From the IMG/VR virus record IMGVR_UViG_3300028558_000791, positions 416,839 to 480,838 of that record: a stretch of DNA of 64,000 nt; one strand, given 5' to 3'. The stretch is from a virus. Position 1 is the stretch's first letter. Every line of letters starts with the position of its first letter. The translations under genes and the position numbers were made by a program. This document shows, piece after piece, positions 29,579-36,976 of this stretch. The notes beneath the pieces are model-generated. The model was given only the letters and a program-made list of their open reading frames with translations, was not told the DNA's origin and ran no database searches.

Positions 29579-29995
29579 ATGTCCAATCTCTCTATCACGG
29601 TCGATCTCGTCACCACGGACGGAGCCATCGACATCGATGCTTCGGCCCAGGCGTTCCGCACGGCGGCTCTCAAGCGCCAGGCGGAGCTGGAAACGGAGGG
29701 CGCGGAGATCGCTCTCGCTTGCAGCGAGCTGTTCGACCAGTACCGCGGCAAGGCCATCCCGATGCCGACCGTCGGCAGCATGGTGGCGCAGAAGCTCAAT
29801 GCGCAGCCCGAGAACTTCAAGGTCCTCAGCGACCGTGTTCTCGACTACGTTCGAGCCAACTCGCAGACCACGGGGTCGGAGGAGGACGGCAACCTGGAGC
29901 AGCACCCGGATTCGCTGTTCGTCATCGGCAAGGGCAAGGGCGGCGGTTGCAGCCGTCGTGCTGACGTGCCGGCCAAGCCCGCCAAGAAGGCGTGA
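29579..29995 (+). CDS. hypothetical ELF/GGG-family protein, 138 aa
   Basis: SELFDQYRGKAIPMPTVGSMVAQKL, RVLDYVRAN and GKGKGGGCSRR align with the proteins at 12617 and 19708. Probably a winged-helix DNA-binding domain with a Gly-rich wing, by pattern. Located immediately upstream of the TerD-related gene. Codon use is more GC-rich than its neighbours. Confidence 0.7.
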   Translation: MSNLSITVDLVTTDGAIDIDASAQAFRTAALKRQAELETEGAEIALACSELFDQYRGKAIPMPTVGSMVAQKLNAQPENFKVLSDRVLDYVRANSQTTGSEEDGNLEQHPDSLFVIGKGKGGGCSRRADVPAKPAKKA

Positions 29996-30052
29996 GGCCG
30001 AGGTGAACAGGAGCTAATCTCAATCGTCGAGGCTAGCTCCCATTCACCAACA

Positions 30053-30087
30053 AGCTACGAGTGAGATTACCTATCAATCTCGTAGCT
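30053..30087 (+). promoter_or_regulatory. GAGT-bulge hairpin, copy 1 (leader of TerD-related gene)
   Basis: AGCTAC-GAGT-GAGATT-ACCTATC-AATCTC-GTAGCT: two helices separated by a one-sided GAGT bulge, 36 nt before the start at 30124. The core recurs at 32743-32771 with a different but still complementary outer stem, so the structure is conserved. A protein-binding or processing site in the mRNA leader is likely. Confidence 0.65.
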
Positions 30088-30123
30088 CCAATGACTTCCA
30101 ACTCAACCGCCACGGAGATTTTC

Positions 30124-32208
30124 ATGACTCTCAACGCCACCAACATCCTTCTTCGTCACAACCTCATCGACATCACTCCGACCTCGGGTGAGGATATCCA
30201 GCTTGCTGGTGACGAAGCGCGGGCTACCGTGCTGATGAATCTCGCCTACTACGGCAGGGGACTCAGTACGGAAGGTTACAAGGCGTTCCTCCAGCTTGGC
30301 AAGGGATCCATCGTCGACTTCTGGGCTCGCATCGAACCCGAGTTGAAAGACATTACGGGAGCCGATCGTAAGATGGGCGACTTCGTTGTCTACAAGAACT
30401 TCCCCAAGGAGGTTCTCGACAAGGACGCAGCGGCCTACTGGATTCCCCAGCTCCTCATGTACTGGGGATTCCCCAAGGACTACTTCACTGACCCGGTTGT
30501 TGCTCGTCCCAAGATGGATAAGCAGCCTGCCGTCACGGTTCTCAAGCTGTCCAAGAAGGATACGCTCAAGAGCATCCTCGATTCTCACGTGCAGTCTCCT
30601 GCTCGTTGGAAGGATCAGGAGTTTCAGGAAGTGGTTTTCCTTTCGGAAACCCTGCCTGTCAACTTCGCCAAGCTGGTGTTCAAGGAGAACCTCGTCAAGC
30701 TGGCGACTCACTTCATGACCAGTGGCCGCAAGGTCAACATCACCACGGCAACCGACGTTCTTCGTCTGGCTGCTGGCCTGAGTGATGGTGACGTGTCGCT
30801 CCGAACCAAGTTCAAGTTCAAGTCTTTCAAGAAGCCGATGCGTCGGTTCCTCCTTTCCATCCTGGAAGGGTGTGCCAACTTGGAAGAGGACGTGGCACGC
30901 CGACCGGAACTGTTCAAGCGCCTGTTGCACAACCTGCATGCAGGTGACTTCAAGCGTTCCTACCCCCGAGTCATCAAGGTGGCCGATGATCTCTACAAGG
31001 ATCGTCTCGTCACTTTCAATGGCAAGGTGGAGAGCATGCTTCTCGCCAAGAACTCCGAGGTTCTCGACGTGCTCTCGACTCGCCCTGGTGACTTCCGAAG
31101 GCGCCTGGTTCACACCTTGGACCTTTTCGGCAAGCAAGCAGCCCAGGCTTTCACGTCTGCTGACGTGTTGAGCAAGTTGACGGTCAATCAGCTCGTTGCA
31201 ACCCGTTCCTTTCTGGGAATGGCCAACGAGAGGAAGGCTCGCATCTTCCCGCCCAAGGGGAATTGGAGTCTTGCCAAGTTTGGTGAGCCCAGGCCGGTCA
31301 CCAAGTCCAGTCTAAAGATCATCGACAAGGCTCTTGCTGCTGCTCTTCGTGAGCGAGTGCCTGCTGTTGGTGTGCTCGACCCTGCCACCAGCAAGGTCAA
31401 GTTGCCGAACAACGGTGAGGAGGGACCGTACACTCGTGGTACTGTCTTCCCGATTCCGGAAGGAACGGACTTCATCCGTACGGCTTCCTACTGGAACGTC
31501 AACGCCAAGGGCTACACCTGGTTCGACAATGGCTGGAACTTCTTCAGCGATGATTGGAAGCCGGTGGGCGCTTGCTGTTGGAGCAGCCCCAAGTTCCCCG
31601 GTCATCGTTGGGACATGAAGGCCAACGACCAGAACACTGGAGCGGTCTTCTCTGGAGACCCGACCATTGCCAAGGGCAAGGCGTGTCAGATGATCGACCT
31701 GTATCCCGAGCAGCTTCGTGCTGCTGGTGTCAGGTACGCTGTCTGGAGCGTTCTCTGCTACTCGGGAATGACCTTCAACGATGCAGAGGAAGTCTTCGCT
31801 GCATTCCAGTGGGGCAAGGATGCCAATAAGGGTAGGCTTTTCGAGCCGGCCCGTTGTCAGCTTGCCATCCCTCTCAAGGGTCAGCAGTTGACCAAGTACG
31901 TCGTTCTCATCGACCTCGATAAGAACGAGATGATCTATCTGGATGCAGGACTCAAGAGCAGCGTTCGTAGCGCTGAGTCGAATGGTCCTCTTCTCCAGAA
32001 GAATCTTCCGGCCTTCATGGAATACATCAAGGCACTTCCCTCTGTCCATGACCTCTTCCGAGAGTCTGTGGATGCAGGTAGCAACACTAAGATCCTCTAC
32101 TCCGATAAGGATGCGAGCCTTCGAGGTGAGTCTGCCTACGTCTTCAAGCAGGAGAACAAGGACAGCAAGTACAAGTCGGTGGACCTGAACGGTCTATTGG
32201 CGAAGTGA
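30124..32208 (+). CDS. large TerD-related cytosolic protein, 694 aa
   Basis: ATG 30124 has GGAG 6 nt upstream; upstream in-frame starts fall in the hairpin leader. The N-terminal half is helical (DFVVYKNFPKEVL, the LRLAAGLSDGDVSL region, RSFKKP-like FKSFKKPMRRFLL, LEEDVARRPELFKRL, STRPGDFRRRLVHTLDLF). The C-terminal third (PIPEGTDFIRTASYWN, WKPVGACCWSS, LRAAGVRYAVWSVLCYSGMTF, VVLIDLDKNEMIYLDAGL) follows the strand order of TerD-like domains. This plan matches large bacterial cytosolic proteins encoded near tellurite-resistance/stress genes; their activity is unknown. It is flanked by two homologous hairpins and followed by a structured-RNA cluster. Confidence 0.68.
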   Translation: MTLNATNILLRHNLIDITPTSGEDIQLAGDEARATVLMNLAYYGRGLSTEGYKAFLQLGKGSIVDFWARIEPELKDITGADRKMGDFVVYKNFPKEVLDKDAAAYWIPQLLMYWGFPKDYFTDPVVARPKMDKQPAVTVLKLSKKDTLKSILDSHVQSPARWKDQEFQEVVFLSETLPVNFAKLVFKENLVKLATHFMTSGRKVNITTATDVLRLAAGLSDGDVSLRTKFKFKSFKKPMRRFLLSILEGCANLEEDVARRPELFKRLLHNLHAGDFKRSYPRVIKVADDLYKDRLVTFNGKVESMLLAKNSEVLDVLSTRPGDFRRRLVHTLDLFGKQAAQAFTSADVLSKLTVNQLVATRSFLGMANERKARIFPPKGNWSLAKFGEPRPVTKSSLKIIDKALAAALRERVPAVGVLDPATSKVKLPNNGEEGPYTRGTVFPIPEGTDFIRTASYWNVNAKGYTWFDNGWNFFSDDWKPVGACCWSSPKFPGHRWDMKANDQNTGAVFSGDPTIAKGKACQMIDLYPEQLRAAGVRYAVWSVLCYSGMTFNDAEEVFAAFQWGKDANKGRLFEPARCQLAIPLKGQQLTKYVVLIDLDKNEMIYLDAGLKSSVRSAESNGPLLQKNLPAFMEYIKALPSVHDLFRESVDAGSNTKILYSDKDASLRGESAYVFKQENKDSKYKSVDLNGLLAK

Positions 32209-32369
32209 ATGAGCAGCAATACTGGAAGGCTAGGACATACTTGTCCTTCCAGTACGCTAAAACTCCTGTCAAAGACAGGAACAACAAACCACCAACTCCT
32301 TCCGAGTGCCTCTTGTATGAGATGGTATTCGAGTATCAACGGGGAGTTGAAAAGTTAGTCGGGCCATGA
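32205..32369 (+). CDS. possible 54-aa protein, or hairpin-rich RNA
   Basis: GTG 32205 overlaps the previous stop and opens a 54-codon frame (MNEQQYWKARTYLSFQYAKT and so on). The same DNA forms strong hairpins: ACTGGAA + GGACA with TGTCC + TTCCAGT (32221-32253) and CCTGTC-AAA-GACAGG (32265-32279). Coding and structural signals conflict; both may be real. Confidence 0.4.
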   Translation: MNEQQYWKARTYLSFQYAKTPVKDRNNKPPTPSECLLYEMVFEYQRGVEKLVGP

Positions 32370-32427
32370 AGATCCTTCCTTCTACAAAAAAATGGAAAAA
32401 CAGGGTCTACGCTTTCCCGACGCTAAC
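32354..32427 (+). ncRNA. tandem structured RNA, unit A
   Basis: P1 GTTAG+TCGGG with CCCGA+CTAAC; single-stranded CCAT; P2 GAAGATCC/GGGTCTAC (one A-A mismatch, one G-U); loop TTCCTTCT ... AAAACA; 3' linker GCTTT. First of four units with the same plan and different stem sequences. Confidence 0.75.
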
Positions 32428-32523
32428 TACCTTCTAGGAATGCTAGCCAGTGTAAGGCTTTCCCTTGGTCCACCTATAAGCGACATGATGCATAGGCGTG
32501 TCGGGGAACCTAGCTAGAAGGTA
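32428..32523 (+). ncRNA. pseudoknot RNA between units A and B
   Basis: A 10-bp perfect closing stem TACCTTCTAG/CTAGAAGGTA (32428-32437, 32514-32523) encloses an H-type pseudoknot: CCTAT (32473-32477) with ATAGG (32492-32496), crossed by CGACA (32481-32485) with TGTCG (32499-32503). It is unlike the four units around it. Confidence 0.65.
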
Positions 32524-32530
32524 CAATGTC

Positions 32531-32604
32531 ATGGGCTATAAGGAGTCTTCCTTCTACTCACAGGCCAAAAGCCTGTATCAAAAATAGACTCCTTGCTTTC
32601 CCAT
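32531..32604 (+). ncRNA. tandem structured RNA, unit B
   Basis: P1 ATGGG/CCCAT; CTAT; P2 AAGGAGTC/GACTCCTT (perfect 8 bp); loop TTCCTTCT containing an extra hairpin ACAGGC-CAAAA-GCCTGT; AAAATA; linker GCTTT. The extra hairpin is an insertion in the variable part of the loop. Confidence 0.78.
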
Positions 32605-32606
32605 AC

Positions 32607-32669
32607 TGATGAGCCATGAGAATCCTTCCTTCTAAAAACGGATAAAACAGGGTTCTTGCCTACTCATCA
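32607..32669 (+). ncRNA. tandem structured RNA, unit C
   Basis: P1 TGATGAG/CTCATCA; CCAT; P2 GAGAATCC/GGGTTCTT (8 bp with two G-U); loop TTCCTTCT ... AAAACA; linker GCCTA. Confidence 0.78.
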
Positions 32670-32671
32670 TT

Positions 32672-32736
32672 GACGAGCCATGTAAGGTCTTCCTTCTAAT
32701 ACATGCTAAATAAAACAGACCTTACGCCTTCTCGTC
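32672..32736 (+). ncRNA. tandem structured RNA, unit D
   Basis: P1 GACGAG/CTCGTC; CCAT; P2 GTAAGGTC/GACCTTAC (perfect 8 bp); loop TTCCTTCT ... AAAACA; linker GCCTT. P1 differs from unit C by a compensatory base-pair change. Confidence 0.8.
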
Positions 32737-32742
32737 TCTAGT

Positions 32743-32771
32743 CCTGAGTGAGATTACTTATCAATCTCAGG
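32743..32771 (+). promoter_or_regulatory. GAGT-bulge hairpin, copy 2 (end of RNA cluster)
   Basis: CCT-GAGT-GAGATT-ACTTATC-AATCTC-AGG, the same core as 30053-30087 with a different outer stem. It closes the RNA cluster 6 nt after unit D. It might be a processing or binding site shared by the TerD-related mRNA and the cluster. Confidence 0.65.
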
Positions 32772-32852
32772 GCACCGGCGCCACGAACACAAGTAAGTCC
32801 TTTCCTTCCAGGCAATGTAGTTTGATGGCGCCTCTAATTGTAATAGAGGAAT

Positions 32853-33116
32853 ATGGAACACATCGAAGACCCTCCTCCTTGTCGTCATTGCGGGCGCTGT
32901 GTTTTCTGTGGTCCTCCATGCTGTGATGGTATGGCTGCTGACCAAGAAGCTTGGTACAAATCTCCAGAGTATCTGGAATTAGTTCGCAAGCAAAAGGAAG
33001 AGAGCATACGTGCCAAGGCAGAAAGAAAAGCTGCCAAGAAATTGAGGCGAGCCAAGCAGCTTGCCGAACGAAACGGCCCTCCCATTCACGGCAACCCGCA
33101 ACCACAAGAAAAATGA
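32853..33116 (+). CDS. Cys-rich protein with basic helix, 87 aa
   Basis: CRHCGRCVFCGPPCC (residues 10-24) could hold one or two zinc ions; a long Lys/Arg/Glu helix follows (ESIRAKAERKAAKKLRRAKQL). AGAGGA just upstream. The end carries motif copy 33079 (PPIHG). Nucleic-acid binding is plausible. Confidence 0.68.
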   Translation: MEHIEDPPPCRHCGRCVFCGPPCCDGMAADQEAWYKSPEYLELVRKQKEESIRAKAERKAAKKLRRAKQLAERNGPPIHGNPQPQEK

Positions 33117-33709
33117 ACAAGCCCTACATCCAACTGAATCAGGACTTTCCCGGAATCGTCAGCCTCTTCATGTACGACAAGGAGACGGCCAAGAACATCT
33201 CTGCATTGGCAGAGACTATCATGCGGCGGGCTCGGCCTCAGGGTCTTTCGGTTGGTCAACGAGAGCTGATTGCTTCGTTCGTCAGCAAGGTGAACGAGTG
33301 CAACTTCTGCTGCGACTCCCATTCAGCGTGCACCGCCGAGTATCTCGGGCAGGACGTGGTGGATGAGGTGATTCGCAATCAGAACGCGGAGTATCTTCCG
33401 CCCCGGATGCAGTCACTTCTCAGTGTGGCGGCATGCGTAGCACTGTTGGATCGTGAGCAGCTCTCGAAACAGATCGCCATTGCCAAAGAGCAAGGGGCGA
33501 ATGACGAGGAGATTCACGATACGGTCCTGGTGGCTGCCATGTTCTGCATGTGCAATCGCTACGTGGATGGTCTCGGCACTACGTTCAAGGCTGGAGAGCC
33601 TGAAGAGGGTGGTCGTGGTCTTGCCAAGTATGGGTACAACTTCGGTATCCGACGCTTCTTCGGTGAAGTCTTTCCGAAGATGTGGTCCAAGTTTTGGAAT
33701 AGACCATGA
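33113..33709 (+). CDS. AhpD-like (carboxymuconolactone decarboxylase family) protein, 198 aa
   Basis: VNECNFCCDSH (Glu62, Cys63, Cys66, His70) is the AhpD-type ExxCxxC...H redox centre within the usual all-helical fold, preceded by LSVGQRELIASFVS. Family members are peroxidase-related enzymes that reduce hydroperoxides. The ATG overlaps the previous stop. In a phage this would counter oxidative stress; relation to the nearby TerD-related protein is speculative. Confidence 0.8.
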   Translation: MNKPYIQLNQDFPGIVSLFMYDKETAKNISALAETIMRRARPQGLSVGQRELIASFVSKVNECNFCCDSHSACTAEYLGQDVVDEVIRNQNAEYLPPRMQSLLSVAACVALLDREQLSKQIAIAKEQGANDEEIHDTVLVAAMFCMCNRYVDGLGTTFKAGEPEEGGRGLAKYGYNFGIRRFFGEVFPKMWSKFWNRP

Positions 33710-33885
33710 AATTCCTAATCACATTCAAAACTCCTGATGTAATCGAATATGCTGCCGATAACTATCCCGAAGAAAATCGGGAAGAAATCAGAGAAGCGGC
33801 TAAAAAGTTCGTTACGTATGGTGAATACATAACCGTCTTGTTCGACTCCCAAAAGAAAACAGCTACTGTCCTACCTTCTCGGTAG
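33706..33885 (+). CDS. hypothetical protein, 59 aa
   Basis: Short frame with ATGA coupling to the previous gene: MKFLITFKTPDVIEYAADNYP and so on, a beta strand, an acidic helix and a beta end. Its packing between genes supports it. Confidence 0.6.
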   Translation: MKFLITFKTPDVIEYAADNYPEENREEIREAAKKFVTYGEYITVLFDSQKKTATVLPSR

Positions 33886-33905
33886 GCCACCAAAGAAGAT
33901 GAAAG

Positions 33906-34283
33906 ATGCCTAAGTTCCAGAAGCTTCTGACCATGAATCGTCAGGGCGAGTTCACGATTCTCACGACAGGGGATAGCCATTGTGGCACCTTGACCAACCA
34001 GTTCCTTCCGGTCAAGTATCACATGGTATGTGAATGCGAGAACGTTCTGGACAGTCGTGGCTTCCTGTTCGAGCAAGTCAACGTGGACAGGTTCTTCAAG
34101 AACCTGAAGCGGACGACTCTCTCGTGTGAGAGGCTGACAATCTCTTGCTGTAAGAAGCTGGTCACGCTCATCAAGAAGGACAACCCAGTGTGTCGAGTGC
34201 GAAGCATCAAGCTGACGCTCTCGCCTCATCCCTTCCAGGCAAGCATGACCTACTCAGTCGAACCCATTCTCCTGAACGCTTGA
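33906..34283 (+). CDS. hypothetical protein, 125 aa
   Basis: Mixed alpha/beta with six cysteines (CECENV, SCERLTISCCKK); basic centre. No zinc pattern is regular enough to assign. No family recognised. Confidence 0.7.
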   Translation: MPKFQKLLTMNRQGEFTILTTGDSHCGTLTNQFLPVKYHMVCECENVLDSRGFLFEQVNVDRFFKNLKRTTLSCERLTISCCKKLVTLIKKDNPVCRVRSIKLTLSPHPFQASMTYSVEPILLNA

Positions 34284-34325
34284 AGAAGCGCAGGACCAAT
34301 CTTCCTAACCCCAACGAGGCATATC

Positions 34326-34661
34326 ATGGCTGACAATCGCAAGTACGAAAACAAGAACCGCAACGATCGCAATGGTCCCCGACAGGATCATCGCAACGAG
34401 CAGGTGGAGTTGGAGGAAGAGGACAAGTGGAATCCGACTCCCGAACAGTTCGCTGCTTACCAGGCCAATGACGCCAAGCTGGCCAGCAACAATCTCAAGT
34501 TGCTTCTCGCCGGGCGGAGCGGTCAGACGCTCAAGGACCTGAAAGACTCGGCGCTTCACACGTCGAGCACCATCGAAGCTCAGTTGAGCGAGTGGGTCAA
34601 GTCCGGCTTTGTGGTGGAAGTCAAGGGGCGCTACTCTTTGGCCTCTACTCAGGCTCGCTGA
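34326..34661 (+). CDS. winged-helix-like protein with charged N-terminus, 111 aa
   Basis: Residues 1-35 are a disordered Asn/Arg/Lys/Glu tail; the rest (NLKLLLAGRSGQTLKDLKDSALHTSSTIEAQLSEWVKSGFVVEVKGRYSL) has helix-turn-helix and wing order. GAGGCATATC precedes the ATG. Coupled to the next gene (TGATG). Confidence 0.68.
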   Translation: MADNRKYENKNRNDRNGPRQDHRNEQVELEEEDKWNPTPEQFAAYQANDAKLASNNLKLLLAGRSGQTLKDLKDSALHTSSTIEAQLSEWVKSGFVVEVKGRYSLASTQAR

Positions 34662-34933
34662 TGTTCCCGTCTCCGAAAGAGTTGGATGCCCAATCAGAAA
34701 TCCAAGTGGACGACTGGTTGGACATCGACTCGGAAAGATGGCGAGAGACGGATCCTGATCCTGGTCTAACCAAAAAATGGTTGGCCATGCTGATGAAGGA
34801 GCCTGCTTACCTCTTTACCGATTCAATGGGTAGAGTCTGGGGTAAAGGTGAGAACGGAAAATACTATCCGTATCACTACGACTACGGCAAGAAGCTGTAC
34901 GGCATTCGTATCTCTAAGAAGGCGGCCAACTAA
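34661..34933 (+). CDS. hypothetical protein, 90 aa
   Basis: Starts MFPSPKELDAQ at 34661, overlapping the preceding TGA. Acidic N-terminal half, C-terminal Tyr/Lys/Gly-rich (GKGENGKYYPYHYDYGKK). No family recognised. Confidence 0.66.
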   Translation: MFPSPKELDAQSEIQVDDWLDIDSERWRETDPDPGLTKKWLAMLMKEPAYLFTDSMGRVWGKGENGKYYPYHYDYGKKLYGIRISKKAAN

Positions 34934-34966
34934 GCTCCCATTCACGGAGCATCGAGGAGCACGGTC

Positions 34967-35683
34967 ATGGAACGCGAAAACATCATCGACAAAATCCGCA
35001 AACTCCGTGCTCTGGCAGACAACGCTGCCGCCACTGTTGACGAAGCTGCGGCTGCTGCAAGGGCAGCCGAGCTTCTCATTCAGAAACATGCCTTGCAAGA
35101 GGCTGAGTTGGGAGCTGTCTCTCAGGAAGTCTTGGAAAGTATCATCGATGATGATACTCCTCTGACCGACTGGGCCAAACGACAGAAGGTTTGGCAGAAC
35201 GTTCTTCTCCATGCAATGGCAGAGAACTACAACTGCTCCAACGTGATGAAGCGTGTTGGTGGTATCTCTAACATCTACACCATCGGCCGAGCATCTGACA
35301 TCGCTGTTCTGCGATATCAGTTCGCTTACTTCGTGGTGGAGTTGACTCGTCTGGCTCATCTCCTCGCTCCGTCTGACCTCAAGCGAGGCAGTGGTAAGAC
35401 GTGGCACAACTCGTTCTATCATGGAGCGACGGATGCCATCATCGCTTCCATGAAGTCGGCCAAGAAGGAAGTCATCAAGGACGCATCCTCAACTGCATTG
35501 GTGTTCATCAGCGAACACATGCGCAAGGTGGAGGAACTCAAAGCTCAGAAGTATCCTTGGAGTCGAACCAGTCACTCTGCACGACGGTTGGATCCCGAGG
35601 CATACGAGATGGGCAAGATGGCTGGTGCAGGGCTTCAAGCAAAGCCCGCCTTGGCTCCAGGTGTTCGCGGTCTTCTCAAGTAA
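34967..35683 (+). CDS. DUF2786-like phage protein, 238 aa
   Basis: The N-terminus ENIIDKIRKLRALADN...AAARAAELLIQKHAL fits DUF2786 (two helices with Glu-Ala repeats), followed by the usual alpha/beta domain (LLHAMAENYNCSNVMKRV, YTIGRASDIAVLRYQFAYFVVELTRLA). Found in many phages and prophages, function unknown. Last gene with the exact 21-nt motif spacing. Confidence 0.75.
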   Translation: MERENIIDKIRKLRALADNAAATVDEAAAAARAAELLIQKHALQEAELGAVSQEVLESIIDDDTPLTDWAKRQKVWQNVLLHAMAENYNCSNVMKRVGGISNIYTIGRASDIAVLRYQFAYFVVELTRLAHLLAPSDLKRGSGKTWHNSFYHGATDAIIASMKSAKKEVIKDASSTALVFISEHMRKVEELKAQKYPWSRTSHSARRLDPEAYEMGKMAGAGLQAKPALAPGVRGLLK

Positions 35684-35694
35684 AGGAAAAGAAA

Positions 35695-36243
35695 ATGGCT
35701 AAGCAATTCATGGTTCCTCTTTATCACCTGGAACTGGTGCGTGAGAGGGACATTCCCTACCGCTCTGTCGTCAAGAAAGAGGCGGCGGTGGAAGTGTTTC
35801 ATGAGATGCTAGACTCGGCTCATGTCGAGAAGTTGGCAATGATTCACTGCAACTCCGGTCTCGATATGATTGGAGCAGAGATTGTGGCCATGGGCAGCCT
35901 GGAAATGGTTGGCACCACCATGAGCGAACTGTTCAAGGGAGCACTGCGTAGCAATGCTGCTGCGGTGTACCTGTCTCACAATCATGTGGATGGTCGGGTG
36001 AAGGCTTCTCTGCCCGATTACAAGTTCACGTTGCGTGCTCTCCAGGCTGCTCAGATTCTGGAGATTCCGCTCATCGACCACATCGTGGTTGGTCCTGGGG
36101 CACACTACTCCATCATCGAGCACCAATACGAATTGGAGAATGACTTGCTTCGTTGGGAGCAGAAGCAGCGTCTCAAGATGCTGAAGGGAATGATTCCCGT
36201 GCCCCATGGAACCAAGGGTCTCAAGGGTTTGTTCGGAGGATAA
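35695..36243 (+). CDS. RadC/JAMM (MPN+) domain protein, 182 aa
   Basis: SHNHVDG...SLPDY gives His95, His97 and Asp108, the HxH-x10-D zinc site of JAMM/MPN+ proteins, in the context of the RadC form (AVYLSHNH, TLRALQAAQILEIPLIDHIVVG). An upstream Glu is required and could be in the 60-70 region. JAMM domains cleave isopeptide bonds in other settings; bacterial RadC has no proven activity. AAAGGAAAAGAAA precedes the ATG. Confidence 0.82.
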   Translation: MAKQFMVPLYHLELVRERDIPYRSVVKKEAAVEVFHEMLDSAHVEKLAMIHCNSGLDMIGAEIVAMGSLEMVGTTMSELFKGALRSNAAAVYLSHNHVDGRVKASLPDYKFTLRALQAAQILEIPLIDHIVVGPGAHYSIIEHQYELENDLLRWEQKQRLKMLKGMIPVPHGTKGLKGLFGG

Positions 36244-36253
36244 AAGGAATACC

Positions 36254-36478
36254 ATGTCTAGTCGAGAGGTCACTGTCAAACTGGGAGGGTCGGGAGTTAG
36301 CTTCACGGCTCTCTTGGGCCTTCTCTTCATCGGGCTCAAGCTGGCTGGAGTCATTACCTGGTCTTGGTTCTGGGTTCTCTGCCCGTTCTGGATTGGGCTG
36401 GCGATCTTCAGCGTCTTCGTGTTGATCGCTCTCATCTGCTTTGTGGTCGGAGCTATCATCCACATCTGTCTTCGATAG
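36254..36478 (+). CDS. membrane protein, 74 aa
   Basis: Two long hydrophobic helices (about 15-37 and 40-72) after a basic start (SSREVTVKLGGSG). AAAGGAAT upstream. No family recognised; tightly packed between RadC-like and C39-like genes. Confidence 0.68.
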   Translation: MSSREVTVKLGGSGVSFTALLGLLFIGLKLAGVITWSWFWVLCPFWIGLAIFSVFVLIALICFVVGAIIHICLR

Positions 36479-36484
36479 AGTGTC

Positions 36485-36976
36485 ATGGCACTCCATCCTG
36501 TTTCCCAGAGTAACCACACGGGTTGTTTCATTGCTTGTGTGGCAATGCTTCTAGGGAAAAGTTACAGCGAAGCTTTCAAACTACTGCATCCTGGTAAGGA
36601 CGAATTCATTACGTACCCTCATGGGTTTAGTGATGTCTCCATGGAGAATGTAGCTCACAAGCATCTCCGAGGTTTGGGATTCGAGACACATACCGGAAGG
36701 TATAAGAAGTTCCAAACCTATCGGAACCGCTCCAGCAAGCACGCTATCATGATCGTCAGGTGGGAATTCGATCCCATCATGTGTCACTGTATCATGTTTG
36801 ATGGTGAGACCAAACGATTCATCGAGCCTGATGGTGGTTACATTGTGGAGAGTAAGTACAAGCTCAAGAGTTTGCAACGTCAGCTTGATTGCTCCATTGT
36901 GATCGATAAGATTCCTAACCTGGTAACCGCCCATGACGTTCATCGAAGTCCTGATCCTCTTGGACTCGCGTGGTGA
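36485..36976 (+). CDS. C39-like papain-fold cysteine peptidase, 163 aa
   Basis: QSNHTGCFIACVAMLLG (Cys14), HCIMFDG (His101) and RFIEPDGG (Asp116) are in the order of C39-like peptidases, with the preceding Gln8 as oxyanion helper. No signal peptide. A second such protein is encoded at 2048-2617, from the opposite strand, with little sequence identity. Activity inferred. Confidence 0.68.
   Translation: MALHPVSQSNHTGCFIACVAMLLGKSYSEAFKLLHPGKDEFITYPHGFSDVSMENVAHKHLRGLGFETHTGRYKKFQTYRNRSSKHAIMIVRWEFDPIMCHCIMFDGETKRFIEPDGGYIVESKYKLKSLQRQLDCSIVIDKIPNLVTAHDVHRSPDPLGLAW

Noticed and set aside
30103-31137. 344-codon leftward ORF antisense to the TerD-related gene
   Set aside because: Shadow frame; the + strand protein has coherent domains and correct start signals.
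32366-32437. 23-codon ORF inside RNA unit A (MKILPSTKKW...)
   Set aside because: No ribosome site; the equivalent positions in units B, C and D do not form matching ORFs, whereas the stem pairing is conserved.
32600-32625. CTGATGAG in unit C resembles the hammerhead ribozyme core
   Set aside because: No stem II and no GAAA in the required place; units A, B and D lack the sequence, so it is part of P1 only.
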